64,000 nt of DNA from Thalassovita taeanensis (GCF_900110775.1 NZ_FOEP01000006.1:1-64000), one strand, 5' to 3'. Positions 1 to 9,184 are shown, counted from the stretch's first letter. Made by a program: numbers and translations. Notes: generated by a model from the letters alone, not told the origin.

Positions 1-261
1 AAATGGGTTCAAGATACAGGCATCGATTGGCATTACATTGCACCCGGAAAACCTCAACAAAACGGCTTCATCGAAAGCTTCAACGGCAAGCTACGTGATG
101 AATGCCTCAATGAAACGCTGTTCGGCACATTGGCCGAGGCTCGCAAAACGCTCGAAGAATGGCAGGAGGACTACAACTGGCGCAGACCCCATTCAGCCTT
201 AGGCAACCTGACGCCAATGGAATTTTTGCAGAGAAAGGCGATGGACAAGATGGCGGCCTAA
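1..261 (+). CDS. IS3-family transposase OrfB, C-terminal part
   Basis: The gene is open from the first base and ends with TAA at 259-261, giving the last 86 residues of a DDE transposase. The motif [20 protein letters not shown] carries the third catalytic acid (the E of ESFN). It is followed by the usual IS3 tail [16 protein letters not shown]. The protein would catalyse cut-and-copy transposition of its own element. The start lies outside the window, so it cannot be said whether the whole gene is intact. Confidence 0.9.
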   Translation, partial: KWVQDTGIDWHYIAPGKPQQNGFIESFNGKLRDECLNETLFGTLAEARKTLEEWQEDYNWRRPHSALGNLTPMEFLQRKAMDKMAA

Positions 262-322
262 CGACAAAGATTTAACCCTAAGGACTCCGCGCAGAGCTGG
301 GGGAAGCTTGGGGCTCAGGTCA
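1..322 (+). mobile_element. 3' end of an IS3-family insertion sequence
   Basis: The window opens inside an IS3-family element. The end of its transposase gene is followed by about 60 bases of non-coding DNA that finish with TTGGGGCTCAGGTCA. Read on the other strand this is a TGACCTGAGCCCC-type end, which I recall as typical of IS3-family inverted repeats. The left end lies before the window, so element length and target duplication cannot be checked. The right boundary near 322 is inferred from the repeat-like end. Confidence 0.7.
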
Positions 323-442
323 ACTGCGATCAACTAGCCACTCAGCGCGCCAAGTCCATTGCTGATATGCACTTCGCAGGCAAGCAGTTACCGCTGATCC
401 ACTTGGCGCGCTCTAAAGGGTACAAAGGTAAGTAAAGCATCG

Positions 443-904
443 ATGAACGACGCTCAGGTGCAACACCTAAGTCAGCTTTGCGCAGAAAGCGAGCTTTGCA
501 AAGTCGTCGCGCGCACTTGTGCCGACCAAGCGCGACCGGGCTATAGTGCCAGTTACATCTCTGGCGAGCTGGCTGACTGGCCGGAAGATCATCAGATGGA
601 TCATGTAAGAGGCGCGCCGTATCACCCCAGATCCAAGGCAAGATTAAGTGTTGGCACTAGATCCTCAAGATCCGCATCCTGCTGGAAAACTACTACCTGC
701 ATGGCGATCTGGGGCAGCAGATCGATGCCTTTGTCTGTCACTACATTCACCGGCACAATCATGAGAGCGCAGAGGCTCACACCTGCGGATGCCTACTTCG
801 GCCGAGGCGAGATCATCCTGAATCAGAGAGAAAGGATCAAACGAAAGACCATCAAAACGCGACGCTTGCTTCACCGCAAATCCGCCGCAAAACCCGACAA
901 CTAA
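443..904 (+). pseudogene. decayed IS3-family transposase
   Basis: Pieces of a second IS3-type OrfB lie in two alternating frames. The first frame gives SGELADW and HVRGAPYHP. A second frame continues with LLENYYLHGDLGQQIDAF and contains an in-frame TAG. The first frame then resumes with LTPADAYFGRGE and RERIKRKTIKTRRLLHR. At least two frameshifts and one stop make it inactive. Similar debris probably extends left to about 340. It marks this stretch as a graveyard of insertion sequences beside the island. Confidence 0.75.
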
Positions 905-1036
905 CTGGCCCAAAACTTCTGACGACGGTCAAGCAACGACAAATCCGTTCCAGTAATTTTTGCACTCTTAACAGAAAGTTGCTGCATCAGGGCGCACTCT
1001 ACCCTAAAAGGTAATCAACTAGAACCAGGGGGCTCC

Positions 1037-1723
1037 ATGGCAAAATTTGTGCTCGAAGATATAGCTTTAGAAATCCCGGATTCATTATTAAACGAGAAGT
1101 TAGTTCAAAAGCTGAATAGTGGGCAATATGAATTTGCGGAAGCGCGTGCTGCTAAGATGCGTGTCAAGCCCGGCCATCGCGTACTCGAACTCGGCGGTGG
1201 GATAGGGTATATTAGTTCGATTTGCGCCCAGCTCACTGATCCCTCCAAAATTGTGACGGTTGAAGCGAATCCGTTTACGATCAAAGTTATCCGCAAAAAT
1301 TTGGATTCTAATAGGGCCGTTGAAACGCGATTGGAGTATGGTGCGGTCGCAGGTGACTGCGATGCCGGCGAGACAGTGACGTTTCGAGTGGGAAAGGCTT
1401 TCTGGGGATCATCTGTTGCGGGCATTGAGGATAGACCCGGCGAGCTGGTTGAGGTGCCGCTGATCAGCCTGATCAGCCTCTTTGAAGCTCACCGGCCGGA
1501 CGTAGTAATTATGGACATCGAGGGGTCTGAAATGTACCTATTTGATCGTCCGTGGCCGCGCTTTGTTCGCCAAGTAATAATGGAACTTCACCCGCGCGCG
1601 TATTCAATGGGTATGATCAAAAAAATAGTGGATTGCATGTCCCAGAGCGGACTGACCTACGACCCAGGACCTTCCCGTGGGACACTTATTGGCTTTCGCC
1701 GTGTGCCATCAAAAAAATCTTAA
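1037..1723 (+). CDS. FkbM-family SAM-dependent methyltransferase
   Basis: A 228-residue protein with the FkbM methyltransferase plan. The SAM-binding motif VLELGGGIGYIS is at residues 49-60, the acidic motif VTVEANP at 73-79, and the family motif VVIMDIEGSE at 156-165. These enzymes usually O-methylate sugars or polyketides; the substrate here is unknown. A G-rich ribosome site (AGGGGG) precedes the ATG. No glycosyltransferases or polysaccharide genes flank it. It sits between IS remnants and looks like stray cargo from a surface-sugar locus. Confidence 0.85.
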   Translation: MAKFVLEDIALEIPDSLLNEKLVQKLNSGQYEFAEARAAKMRVKPGHRVLELGGGIGYISSICAQLTDPSKIVTVEANPFTIKVIRKNLDSNRAVETRLEYGAVAGDCDAGETVTFRVGKAFWGSSVAGIEDRPGELVEVPLISLISLFEAHRPDVVIMDIEGSEMYLFDRPWPRFVRQVIMELHPRAYSMGMIKKIVDCMSQSGLTYDPGPSRGTLIGFRRVPSKKS

Positions 1724-1840
1724 CCCCCGAAAAACACCTTGCCTAGATATTTCTTTGGAGAAACTTTTCTGATGGCTCGTCCGTCGAATTGGGAAAATGG
1801 CTTCCACCTTTTCAAAAACGCGCGCATCGACGCCACTTGC

Positions 1841-2371
1841 TTTGTTGCACAAATCGGGTGAGGGTCGAACCTCCCCTTTCCCCACCAGTAGGGCTTATCC
1901 TATGGCGCCAGTGACGGATATGCCAATGGCGGTGTATCGGTTTAGGGAGACGATGCGGATTTGGATTTTCGTGACTTGCCGGTCGAATTCCCTCGCCCTG
2001 AGGCTTTGTCGCGTCGGTTTTACACAATGCATCTACTGACCGGAAGCACATTGCACCGCAATGTCACGAGATGGATGGTTTCGATCCGGCTTCGACGGTT
2101 ATTAGCACTATCTTCGCCAGAGCGCTCGCTCCATATATCTCGATGCGTTGAATTTCGTTGGGGCGATGGCTCCAAGAACTGTGGGTTGCTAGGGCTTGCG
2201 TTCCAGCGCGGCGATGCAATTGCATCAGCACCACACGCAGCATTCACATCATGGTATTGGTGGCTCACCATCGTCGATGACTAATGCAATGATTTGATCG
2301 AGTGAGATGCGGCACCAAGGCTCCGGCAACATGGGCGCATTCACTGCCCGGTAAGTGATCTATGCAACAAA
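1841..2371. mobile_element. probable small IS remnant with 9-bp inverted ends
   Basis: The interval is bounded by TTTGTTGCA at 1841-1849 and its exact complement TGCAACAAA at 2363-2371, a pair I associate with IS5/IS6-type ends. Inside there is no convincing transposase, only short broken frames. The likeliest reading is an internally deleted IS. The family is not certain and no target duplication was identified. Apart from this, the 1724-2508 stretch holds nothing I recognise. Confidence 0.4.
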
Positions 2372-2508
2372 GTCACCGCGACCCTAAGAGGCGTGTGTGA
2401 AAATTATCGCGCACGGCCCCGCACTCCGAAAACCACTTCAAGCTATTGCACGCAGGGGCTTTATTTGCACGCATGGTGAAATCTATGATTGCATGGAGGG
2501 AATGTCTC

Positions 2509-4077
2509 ATGGCTGTAAAACAAATAGTAACTGGCACAACTGCGGATGAAACACTTGAACTTACTTCCGGGTGGGGAAGAATTTCTGCAGGTGGTGGCGA
2601 CGACACACTTTACGCAACTGCCCAAAATGGGGGCAATGGAACTCAGGGGCACGAAGTACATACTTATGGTGGTTCGGGCGACGATGTTACTTATCTAGAT
2701 TTCAACTCTATCACAAGTTTTTCTGCGGGTCATCATGCAAGGGGTGGAACGAACGACGGGATGTCCTTCTCTGAGCAGAACAGCATGCCCAGTACTGATC
2801 ATATTATACCTGTCAGTGCCCATTCTGGTAGCAACGTGGTAAGCGAAGGTGTCGATACCTTTGTATTTACCAACCTTCAGGACGTAGGTGGGTTAGTTGT
2901 CGGACGCCTTGAAGATTTGGAGCACTCACGAGACAGCATTTATATCAATAGTATCGGCTCCAACAACGAAATCAACCTATCTAACAATTCGGGCACAGTT
3001 AATGGTAACAGTTGGAGAATTGTCGAATGGAATGGAAATCACATTGATGGCAACGCCGATCCTCAGCAATGGTTGATGATCCAGACAACGGGTGGCGGCA
3101 CTCTATTATACGCTTTAGAGGGCGCCAGAGTTGATGACAGTCCCCTTACTCCGGGAGGGGAACAAGAGTCACATTTTGTTTCCATGAATTCGGCTACGTC
3201 ATTTGTGAACTCAAACCCTGTTAGTGTTAGTTTTATTGATCAAATCGATATCATACCTGTTGGTTTCTCTCCAGATGCAGGCGGGCTGTTGTTAGATGAT
3301 TATGACACTGAACAAAGTGACGTAGATAGCTCTATCAATGGCACCCAAGAAGGCGATGTCATCGCAGCAGGCCTTAATGATGACAGTGTAACCGCCAATG
3401 GTGGCGATGATACGATATGGGGAGGGAGCGGTAATGACGTCATTGATGGGGGTAGCGGAGACGATAGTCTCGATGGTGGAAGCGGGGCAGACACGATCAT
3501 CGGCGGGGCCGGCAACGACGTCATATCAGGAGGCTCGGCATCTTCGGACCCCCGCGACGTAATTTATGGCGGCAATGGAAACGACTATATTGATGGAGGT
3601 TACGGCAATGACGAGCTGCGCGGAGATGATGGGAATGATACGATCACGGGGGGCTTTGGCGCGGATTCTGTGATCGGTGGCGCTGGTGATGATGAACTGA
3701 ACGGACAGTCCTTGTCTGACGAGATTTTCGGCGGCGATGGTGAAGATTTCATCAATGGTGGCTTCGGCCATGACCGGCTGAATGGGGGTGCGGATGCGGA
3801 CCGGTTCTTTCATCTGGGGATCGCGGATCACGGTTCGGATTGGATCCAGGACTATTCAGCCGCCCAGGGCGACGTGCTGCAATATGGCGGCACGGCCTCA
3901 GCTAATCAGTTTCAGGTAAATTTTGCCGCGACTTCTGGTTCAGGGGAGGAAGGTGTGCAGGAAGCTTTTGTGATCTACCAACCCACCGGCCAAATCCTCT
4001 GGGTGCTGATTGATGGTCATGCTCAAGACGAGATCAATCTGTTGCTGGGTGGCACGCAACACGACCTCCTTGCTTAA
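2509..4077 (+). CDS. RTX calcium-binding repeat protein, secreted
   Basis: Start chosen at 2509 (MAVKQIVTGT) because GGAGGGA lies just upstream; an in-frame ATG at 2446 lacks such a site. The 522-residue product is acidic and Gly/Asp-rich. From about residue 277 to 430 it carries many nonapeptide-like units such as GGSGDDSLDG and GGAGNDVISGG, which bind calcium as parallel beta-rolls. No N-terminal signal peptide is visible. RTX proteins of this kind normally leave by type I secretion through a C-terminal signal, and the tail after 430 resembles the serralysin-type C-terminal domain. No ABC exporter is adjacent; the TolC-family gene at 27.5 kb is distant. No protease or lipase motif was seen, so it may be an adhesin or surface protein. 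Confidence 0.85.
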   Translation: MAVKQIVTGTTADETLELTSGWGRISAGGGDDTLYATAQNGGNGTQGHEVHTYGGSGDDVTYLDFNSITSFSAGHHARGGTNDGMSFSEQNSMPSTDHIIPVSAHSGSNVVSEGVDTFVFTNLQDVGGLVVGRLEDLEHSRDSIYINSIGSNNEINLSNNSGTVNGNSWRIVEWNGNHIDGNADPQQWLMIQTTGGGTLLYALEGARVDDSPLTPGGEQESHFVSMNSATSFVNSNPVSVSFIDQIDIIPVGFSPDAGGLLLDDYDTEQSDVDSSINGTQEGDVIAAGLNDDSVTANGGDDTIWGGSGNDVIDGGSGDDSLDGGSGADTIIGGAGNDVISGGSASSDPRDVIYGGNGNDYIDGGYGNDELRGDDGNDTITGGFGADSVIGGAGDDELNGQSLSDEIFGGDGEDFINGGFGHDRLNGGADADRFFHLGIADHGSDWIQDYSAAQGDVLQYGGTASANQFQVNFAATSGSGEEGVQEAFVIYQPTGQILWVLIDGHAQDEINLLLGGTQHDLLA

Positions 4078-4430
4078 GCCTTCACCAATCAAACGGTGAG
4101 CGCCAGAACAACGATAGTGTGCTCACCCAAAATTCCAACCAAGCCGGAAATATCGCTTTCAACAGAGTGCCGGACAAAGCTGGTTGCTCCCCACGAAATA
4201 TCCGCGAACCAGGTCTCAATCCCAACCTACCGCGCAACTCTGCAAGCGCGCTATCCGCAGAGTTACCGATGGCGCGGATCGCTGCGAATATCGCCTGCCG
4301 CCCGATGTGCAGATCGGTCATGTCCGCTTAGGGGCTGGGAGCGGTCTTCACTACCAACCTCGAACGACCATGAGAGACGGGCTGACTACAAGAGTTGAGG
4401 TGAAATTTGCTCTACTGTCTTTCTCATACT
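4078..4430. other. non-coding gap, nothing recognised
   Basis: Between the RTX gene and the integrase fragment there are only short overlapping frames on both strands, without ribosome sites or recognisable motifs. No tRNA, terminator or IS end was identified. Confidence 0.5.
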
Positions 4431-5438
4431 TCAGTTCTTTCTGTGAGGTGCTAGGCAATTTACGGCTTCTTGGAGTTGTTTAAGCGTGAAACCCTCGCGA
4501 TTATATACTTCTTGAGTTACGCCTGACCTTGCGTGGCCGACTAGACACTGAATAATCGGTTCTGGTACGCTTGCTTGGCTAAGGCGAGTAACGACGGTGT
4601 GTCTCAGGCTATGGAAAACCAGCCCCGGCTCTTTCATGCCCAATTTGGGTAAGAAGCTCTCATTGCACCAACGCCCTAAGTTGCGGCCATATCCGCCGTT
4701 GGCGCTGTAGCTGTAGTCGGGAAACAGCCTCATGCCGGACTTACGACTTTTCACGAAGTCAAGAAATCCAATACTGATCAACTCTGAGTGCAGAGGCACC
4801 TTGCGCCTCCCTGCCGTTGTCTTAAGCCGCTTGTTGTCGTCACCTTCGTCAGTGATGTTTAGGAACCAAATGTCTCCGTTGACTTGCACATCAGCGACGT
4901 CGAGTTGGCAAATCTCGTTGAGACGTGCCCCGGTGAACATGCCAAGGAGCATTCCCCATTTGTGACTGTCTTTGCGCACTAGCCCGGACGGGTTTTCAGT
5001 CAACTCGTTGTAGAGCAGGCAGGCTTGGTCCGGTGAGAAGGGTTTGCGCTCGGTTTCACTGTTCTTCGCCTTGGCGACTTTCATGCCGTCAAAAAGGGTA
5101 TGCGGCGCATAGCCGTGTCGCTCTGCCCAGTCGAAGAAACTCTTGAACATTTGGATGTGGCTGTTGATCGTCTTGGGCGCGATCTTGTTGTGGCCGGGTT
5201 CCTTGATGGCTTGCATCAGCGGCATGGCCTTCAACTTCGGCTTGGTGTTCCTGCTAGCCGGTAGCGCCTGCAAAACTTTCTTGACCTCGTTCGCGTCCTG
5301 CTTGGTTATCGTGCCAAGGAGCCGGTCTGGGCCGAAGTATTCGATTAGAATGTCCAGATAGGCTCGATTTTGCCCGACGGTCTTGGGAGACCATTGACGG
5401 GAATGCTCTGCAAGGAATTCTTTCACAGCTATACCCAA
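4431..5438 (-). CDS. tyrosine recombinase/integrase, C-terminal catalytic part (split gene)
   Basis: This frame holds the SAM-like core-binding and catalytic domains of a phage-type integrase. The first Arg is in TGARLNEI, the H-x-x-R box is HSLRH, followed by GHARSG, and the Tyr nucleophile is in EVYNRE. The N-terminal third lies in the neighbouring frame at 5429-6037. A -1 shift on a run of six A (plus-strand T run at 5492-5497) would join the two into one protein of about 520 residues, reading ...IPSKK-THKAPER.... The split is therefore a one-base deletion, programmed slippage or a sequencing error. The gene reads away from the tRNA-Cys fragment at 6105, the usual att-adjacent position. 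Confidence 0.85.
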   Translation of the reverse strand: MGIAVKEFLAEHSRQWSPKTVGQNRAYLDILIEYFGPDRLLGTITKQDANEVKKVLQALPASRNTKPKLKAMPLMQAIKEPGHNKIAPKTINSHIQMFKSFFDWAERHGYAPHTLFDGMKVAKAKNSETERKPFSPDQACLLYNELTENPSGLVRKDSHKWGMLLGMFTGARLNEICQLDVADVQVNGDIWFLNITDEGDDNKRLKTTAGRRKVPLHSELISIGFLDFVKSRKSGMRLFPDYSYSANGGYGRNLGRWCNESFLPKLGMKEPGLVFHSLRHTVVTRLSQASVPEPIIQCLVGHARSGVTQEVYNREGFTLKQLQEAVNCLAPHRKN

Positions 5439-6037
5439 AGGCGAAGAAGCCTCTTCTGGGCGCGCAGCGGGCCTCTCAGGAGCCTTATGCGTTTTTTGGA
5501 AGGAATTAACCGCTCAAGATCCGATATGCGCCCCAGAATGGCTTCTAATTGGTCTCTGCGCGCCTTTCGCAGCTCATGCAATATTTGATCTGCGTTCTCT
5601 GGCGATCCCGCTCCGGGAAGGGTGCAGAAATCAATAAACCGCGTCATGTGATCTTCGAGGTAAACATCTGAGGCGCAATCTTCCCGTCCCTCTAGGACGT
5701 CTGAGTGGCTTTGGTGCTCAAGTTCGAGTACCTCTCTTGCCCTTGTTTTGCCGCCAGTTCGTGCAATCCACTCATTGTACCTCTCGAGAGACTGCTTGAA
5801 ATAGTCCCTTACTTGGGTGCGCAGGTGCTCATGTCGCAGTTGTGCCAACGAGTTGTCTTCCCGAATAGATTTGCCGCAGCATGCAAGATAGCGGGCCAAT
5901 TCGCTAGCCCGATTTGGGCAGCCTGTGCGTAAGGAAAGACGAATGGTTGTGCGTGGTGCTTGAGGGTGCTTTGGCAATGGCCAGCGGAAGTAATAAACTC
6001 CATGCTGGGACTTGCATAGGTAAGATGACAGCATCAT
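5429..6037 (-). CDS. tyrosine recombinase/integrase, N-terminal part (split gene)
   Basis: The product begins MMLSSYLCKSQHGVYYFRWPLP, the N-terminal segment typical of proteobacterial integrases with a DUF6538-type arm. It continues through charged helices to about residue 185, where the frame departs from the catalytic half. Only this piece has a plausible gene start. Its last dozen or so residues, after the A run, are out of frame relative to the family. It probably represents the 5' part of one gene with 4431-5438. Whether active integrase is made depends on whether the frame can be bridged. Confidence 0.75.
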   Translation of the reverse strand: MMLSSYLCKSQHGVYYFRWPLPKHPQAPRTTIRLSLRTGCPNRASELARYLACCGKSIREDNSLAQLRHEHLRTQVRDYFKQSLERYNEWIARTGGKTRAREVLELEHQSHSDVLEGREDCASDVYLEDHMTRFIDFCTLPGAGSPENADQILHELRKARRDQLEAILGRISDLERLIPSKKRIRLLRGPLRAQKRLLRLWV

Positions 6038-6104
6038 GAATCGTGTGTCTCACTGTGTGTCACACTCGATAGCCAGTCAGCTAAGTAGTTTATTTAGATG
6101 AAAA

Positions 6105-6153
6105 TGGAGGCGAGTACCGGAATCGAACCGGTGTGGACGGATTTGCAATCCGC
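6105..6153 (-). repeat. displaced 3' end of tRNA-Cys (attachment-site copy)
   Basis: Read on the minus strand this is the 3' half of a tRNA-Cys: anticodon arm with GCA, T arm, acceptor strand ACTCGCC and encoded CCA. It has no 5' half. It matches the 3' half of the intact tRNA-Cys at 26624-26697 except in the variable loop and T stem. The T stem is still base-paired (ACCGG with CCGGT, versus ATCGG with CCGAT in the intact gene). It marks the far end of an element integrated in tRNA-Cys. It may be the host's original 3' end, replaced by the copy the element brought. Confidence 0.8.
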
Positions 6154-6293
6154 CTCTTTCCTTTGAAACCATTGAATAATTTTATAAAATATACCTGCCA
6201 ACGCCCGTGTGAAATCAGTAAGTTAGCTAGTGCGATGTAAAATGAGTCTGCGCGCCAAACGCATCCGACGCAGATCGGCACTTGGAAACAAGC

Positions 6294-6515
6294 GAAGATA
6301 GAGAATGCACAACCCCTCGGCTAGGTTCAGCAATCCAGTTTTGTGTTTGATGAACTTGTCAGTAGTATTCGCCATTGTGATTTCCTTGTTTGATGGTTCG
6401 GCTTCCACCTCCATCAAAACGGACATCCATCATCTCATTCAAGAGATGCGCCGCTCCCGCTCCGGTTCTCTGGGAAGGGGGTGGTGTCAAATCACATTGA
6501 GACTAATTCACCTTG
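6294..6515 (-). mobile_element. IS481-type remnant (5' end of transposase)
   Basis: On the minus strand an ATG at 6373-6375 opens MANTTDKFIKHKTGLLNLAEGL, which matches from memory the conserved start of IS481-family transposases (helix-turn-helix N-terminus). After about 22 residues the similarity stops, so the gene is truncated. The plus strand around 6486-6515 reads TGTCAAATCACATTGAGACT and onward to TTCACC, which resembles an IS481-like end. Borders are approximate. Confidence 0.5.
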
Positions 6516-6588
6516 AGGCCACCGAAAAGGCACTCCTTGCCTTATCGCCCATTGCGCAACAAGGCCGCCCTCCGTTGGCAAATAGCGC

Positions 6589-7218
6589 TTACATTGCCGC
6601 TCTTGGTATGAAAATAGACATATCGAAGTCGTTGACGTCTTCAATGTCCTTGACAGCGCCTTGTTTGATGATCTGATTGTAGATCACTTCCCTACTAGCC
6701 TTTTGCTCTTCGTCGCTCATACCAGACATCGAGTTGACGACATCGCCATGGGACGGGCGTAGATAGCCGGAGGTATCAGTTCGGTCCAAGGGCGTTTCGT
6801 GCACACACATCGGCACGTGCGAAGCGCTACAAGCACGAACGGCCTCAACCGGGAAGTCTACAGCGCCAACCAATCCCCCTTTGTCGCCGTTTGCATTCAC
6901 CTGTATCTCATGGAGTTTCCTGGCAGTATAAATCAGCTCGTCTTCAAGAGCATGGTCTAGACGGACAACTGACAGCCCGACTCTGTATGCCCTGACTAGA
7001 TCGGCCGCCTTGAACTTCCGTTTGATTAGGTCAGCGGGCTTCTTCACCTTGAGGTGCGAGGGCGAGGTCAAGAAGAGCCGTAGAACTTCTTTAGGCATGA
7101 CTCTGCCGGGGCTGCCAGCAAGCGGCTCGGCCTGCTCACAAGCGCAAGACGGATAAGTTGCTGCCAGTTCCTCTACGTTGATCTCTAGGGAGCAAAACTT
7201 ATCTAACCCGTCACGCAT
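6589..7218 (-). CDS. conserved hypothetical, third gene of a TIGR04255 cassette
   Basis: I chose the ATG at 7216-7218 (MRDGLDKFCSLEINVEEL), about 20 bases after the stop of the previous gene. The frame stays open upstream to 7335 with another ATG, and neither start has a clear ribosome site. The product of about 209 residues contains CAC near residue 24 and segments FLTSPSHL, VGLSVVRLDHA, VEAVRAC and LRPSHGDVVNS. No catalytic motif I can name is present. It is the last of three genes read in the same direction, probably one transcript. Function unknown. Confidence 0.6.
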   Translation of the reverse strand: MRDGLDKFCSLEINVEELAATYPSCACEQAEPLAGSPGRVMPKEVLRLFLTSPSHLKVKKPADLIKRKFKAADLVRAYRVGLSVVRLDHALEDELIYTARKLHEIQVNANGDKGGLVGAVDFPVEAVRACSASHVPMCVHETPLDRTDTSGYLRPSHGDVVNSMSGMSDEEQKASREVIYNQIIKQGAVKDIEDVNDFDMSIFIPRAAM

Positions 7219-7237
7219 TTTAAAATCGCTAACGTCT

Positions 7238-7852
7238 TCATTCTTGTGCAGAAAGCGCGCGCCGAATGAGGTGAATACTTCTAATAATTTCGCTAAGTGA
7301 GCCAGCATTAAAAGTTCCAGAGGTAATAATATCACATCCAGAAATCACAGTGTATACTGCTCTGTGATTTCCTTTGAATTCTAGCCCGCCCCTTGTGAAG
7401 CCTTCTTCGTCGTAAAGCTCAAGTGCGACACTGCCATCAAAAGCCATTACGGGTTCAGGAGTGTCTATATCTCCTGACCAGTTCTGAAGCACTTCCAAGG
7501 CGTCATCTATGACACCAGATAGAGCCGGGCTGCTATCAGGGCCATCCCAACCCGCTGCCAGTTCCGCAAAGCTTCTCACGGCACCTCGGACGTCATCAAG
7601 CTCTGTCGGCGCACTGGTCGCCTTCAAGTAGTCAGCTTCAATGACAGTTGCTTCGACCGTAGGAGCATTCATCGACGCAACAATTCTCGGCACACGGAAA
7701 GTCCGTTGCGCCTTAGCTGGCAGACGGTTTACCTCGACTTCTTTCTGCTCAATTTCGCTCCGACGCGAAAAAGTGCGGTTTTTCAGAAAAGAGCCAGGAA
7801 ACTGTCGGCAAAAATAATCGTCGGCAGTGCCAATGGTGCTAGCATACGTCAT
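7238..7852 (-). CDS. conserved hypothetical, middle gene of the TIGR04255 cassette
   Basis: 204 residues. The ATG overlaps the stop of the upstream gene as ATGA, with GGAGG eight bases upstream, so the two are translationally coupled. The N-terminal third is poorly structured. The core reads LAAGWDGPDSSPALS, then AFDGSVALELYDEEGFTRGGLEFKG. I recognise this GWDG / DG-x-ALE pattern as recurring in many small bacterial hypothetical proteins, but no biochemical role is known to me. The last 30 bases precede the third gene closely. Confidence 0.7.
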   Translation of the reverse strand: MTYASTIGTADDYFCRQFPGSFLKNRTFSRRSEIEQKEVEVNRLPAKAQRTFRVPRIVASMNAPTVEATVIEADYLKATSAPTELDDVRGAVRSFAELAAGWDGPDSSPALSGVIDDALEVLQNWSGDIDTPEPVMAFDGSVALELYDEEGFTRGGLEFKGNHRAVYTVISGCDIITSGTFNAGSLSEIIRSIHLIRRALSAQE

Positions 7853-8655
7853 TTGTAGGCCTCCAGATTAATGCCAATTTGGTCTCGATATTCTGCTGAG
7901 AGGGATTCACCAAACAATAGCAGTGAGCGGTTGTGCATGCCATTAATAAGCTCTCGGACACTTTGAAAATCAAGTGGGGTCGACTTGGATCGTCGCTCCA
8001 CAAGCGTATAAATCCCGAGGCTGCGCATTTCCTGTCCCTCCGCATTCAATGTATCTACGACGTCGATGTTGCGGTTGATGAGGTTGGGAGCTTCCTCATA
8101 ACCTTCGAACCAGCCCACATGTGAGTGCCAAGCTGAGTTGCCTGCACAAACATCTGCGGGTATGGCGGTATCCACGACGCTGAGCAGCATTGAGACATCC
8201 GCTTCCAACGGGTTGCCTTCGAAAACGAAGCTGTCCCAGTATTCGAGTTTAATGGCATCAAGCTCGGCAATGTCGCTTATGTTGTCGAGAGCAGGGAGCA
8301 GGACTTCTTCGAGGCGCGCAACCAACGACTCCCAGCGTCCGTAGGTCATAGTCATGTAGCCGTAGACCATGTCTTTGAAGCTTACCTCTTCTACGAGGTC
8401 TCCATTTTGATGGCGGCGCATGACAAAGCCGTTCTTTACGGAAGGTTCCGTTTGCGGTGAATTGTGTGCCTGTAATTTGATAGTCGTGATTGAGCTTTCA
8501 GCCGGTCCGACCGAGTCAAACCCGAGGTCAGAGGCTTGTTGCCGGGTCTCGTGCGAAGACTTAGCTACCACCTTGGATGGGACCGGTTCGCGAAATGTGA
8601 ACAAAAGCCTTACGCGTTCAATCGCGTGTGCTTCGTGCCTTGGTCTCCAGGTCAT
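7849..8655 (-). CDS. TIGR04255-family protein
   Basis: 268 residues resembling the sporadically distributed TIGR04255 family of 250-270 residues. Landmarks include FVMRRHQNGDLVEEVSF, KDMVYGYMTMTYGRWESLVARL and the C-terminal IYTLVERRS with a helical tail ending GINLEAYK. The family is of unknown function and tends to lie on mobile islands. It is first of three same-strand genes and its stop overlaps the next start. An internal residue pattern for an enzyme active site was not seen. Confidence 0.7.
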   Translation of the reverse strand: MTWRPRHEAHAIERVRLLFTFREPVPSKVVAKSSHETRQQASDLGFDSVGPAESSITTIKLQAHNSPQTEPSVKNGFVMRRHQNGDLVEEVSFKDMVYGYMTMTYGRWESLVARLEEVLLPALDNISDIAELDAIKLEYWDSFVFEGNPLEADVSMLLSVVDTAIPADVCAGNSAWHSHVGWFEGYEEAPNLINRNIDVVDTLNAEGQEMRSLGIYTLVERRSKSTPLDFQSVRELINGMHNRSLLLFGESLSAEYRDQIGINLEAYK

Positions 8656-9184
8656 GTGTCACTCACCTTATCCGCATTATTTATGAATGTTCCAACTGTG
8701 CTTTTCAACTTAAATCCGAGCGTATTGTCGTTCGTCTAAGATTTAGTATCTCTAACGCTCGCACAAGCCAAGCGTTGCGCAGCGCGGCACATTAAAATTT
8801 GAATGTCGGCCTGGGGCCGACCTTGCCTCGGAAATCGGTGTTGCAAATACGAAACTCGATTCGGCTGGCGCGGTCAGTCAGGGTTCCATCCATACTCTGG
8901 CTGCGATCGGCACGAAGAACGGCTTTGCCACCCTCTCTCATTTCTGGGTCAGTTTGTGACGGAAAGATCAAATATCTCTAACGCTTCGCATCTACTCCAG
9001 TAGAGTCGGGCCCTCGCCCAGTGAACCCGACCCCCTGATTCGTAGTCAGATACTCTATCCAGCCATGCCTCGAATCAAACTATTGCCACCCTCCAGCACA
9101 TAATGACCCATTTTGCAAGCGATATTTACATTTCCAGTATTTTCCTCTATTGTTCAATCAGTAAAAATCGAACTGGATAAGAAA
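8656..9184. other. intergenic stretch with short repeats and a tRNA-like fragment
   Basis: No convincing gene lies here. TATCTCTAACGCT occurs at 8747-8759 and again at 8973-8985. Near 9005-9080 the minus strand carries part of a tRNA-Arg-like sequence. The stretch separates the minus-strand cassette from the plus-strand replication module, so it probably holds promoters for both directions, but I could not pick clear -35/-10 pairs. Confidence 0.4.
9005..9080 (-). pseudogene. degenerate tRNA-Arg(ACG)-like fragment
   Basis: The minus strand reads GGCTGGATAGAGTATCTGAC, then TACGAATCAGGGGGTCGG. This is the D-loop to variable-loop core of a tRNA with an ACG anticodon in a plausible 5-bp stem and 7-base loop. 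The D stem does not pair well, the T arm is replaced by a GTCGGG/CCCGAC hairpin with a long loop, and no acceptor stem is evident. It is best read as a tRNA remnant carried by the element. Confidence 0.3.

Noticed and set aside
4096-4398. short frames between the RTX gene and integrase
   Set aside because: Three overlapping frames in different registers, none with a ribosome site or recognisable product.
8799-9003. two short plus-strand frames
   Set aside because: Overlapping frames without start signals in a stretch with a degenerate tRNA-like sequence; no protein-like features.
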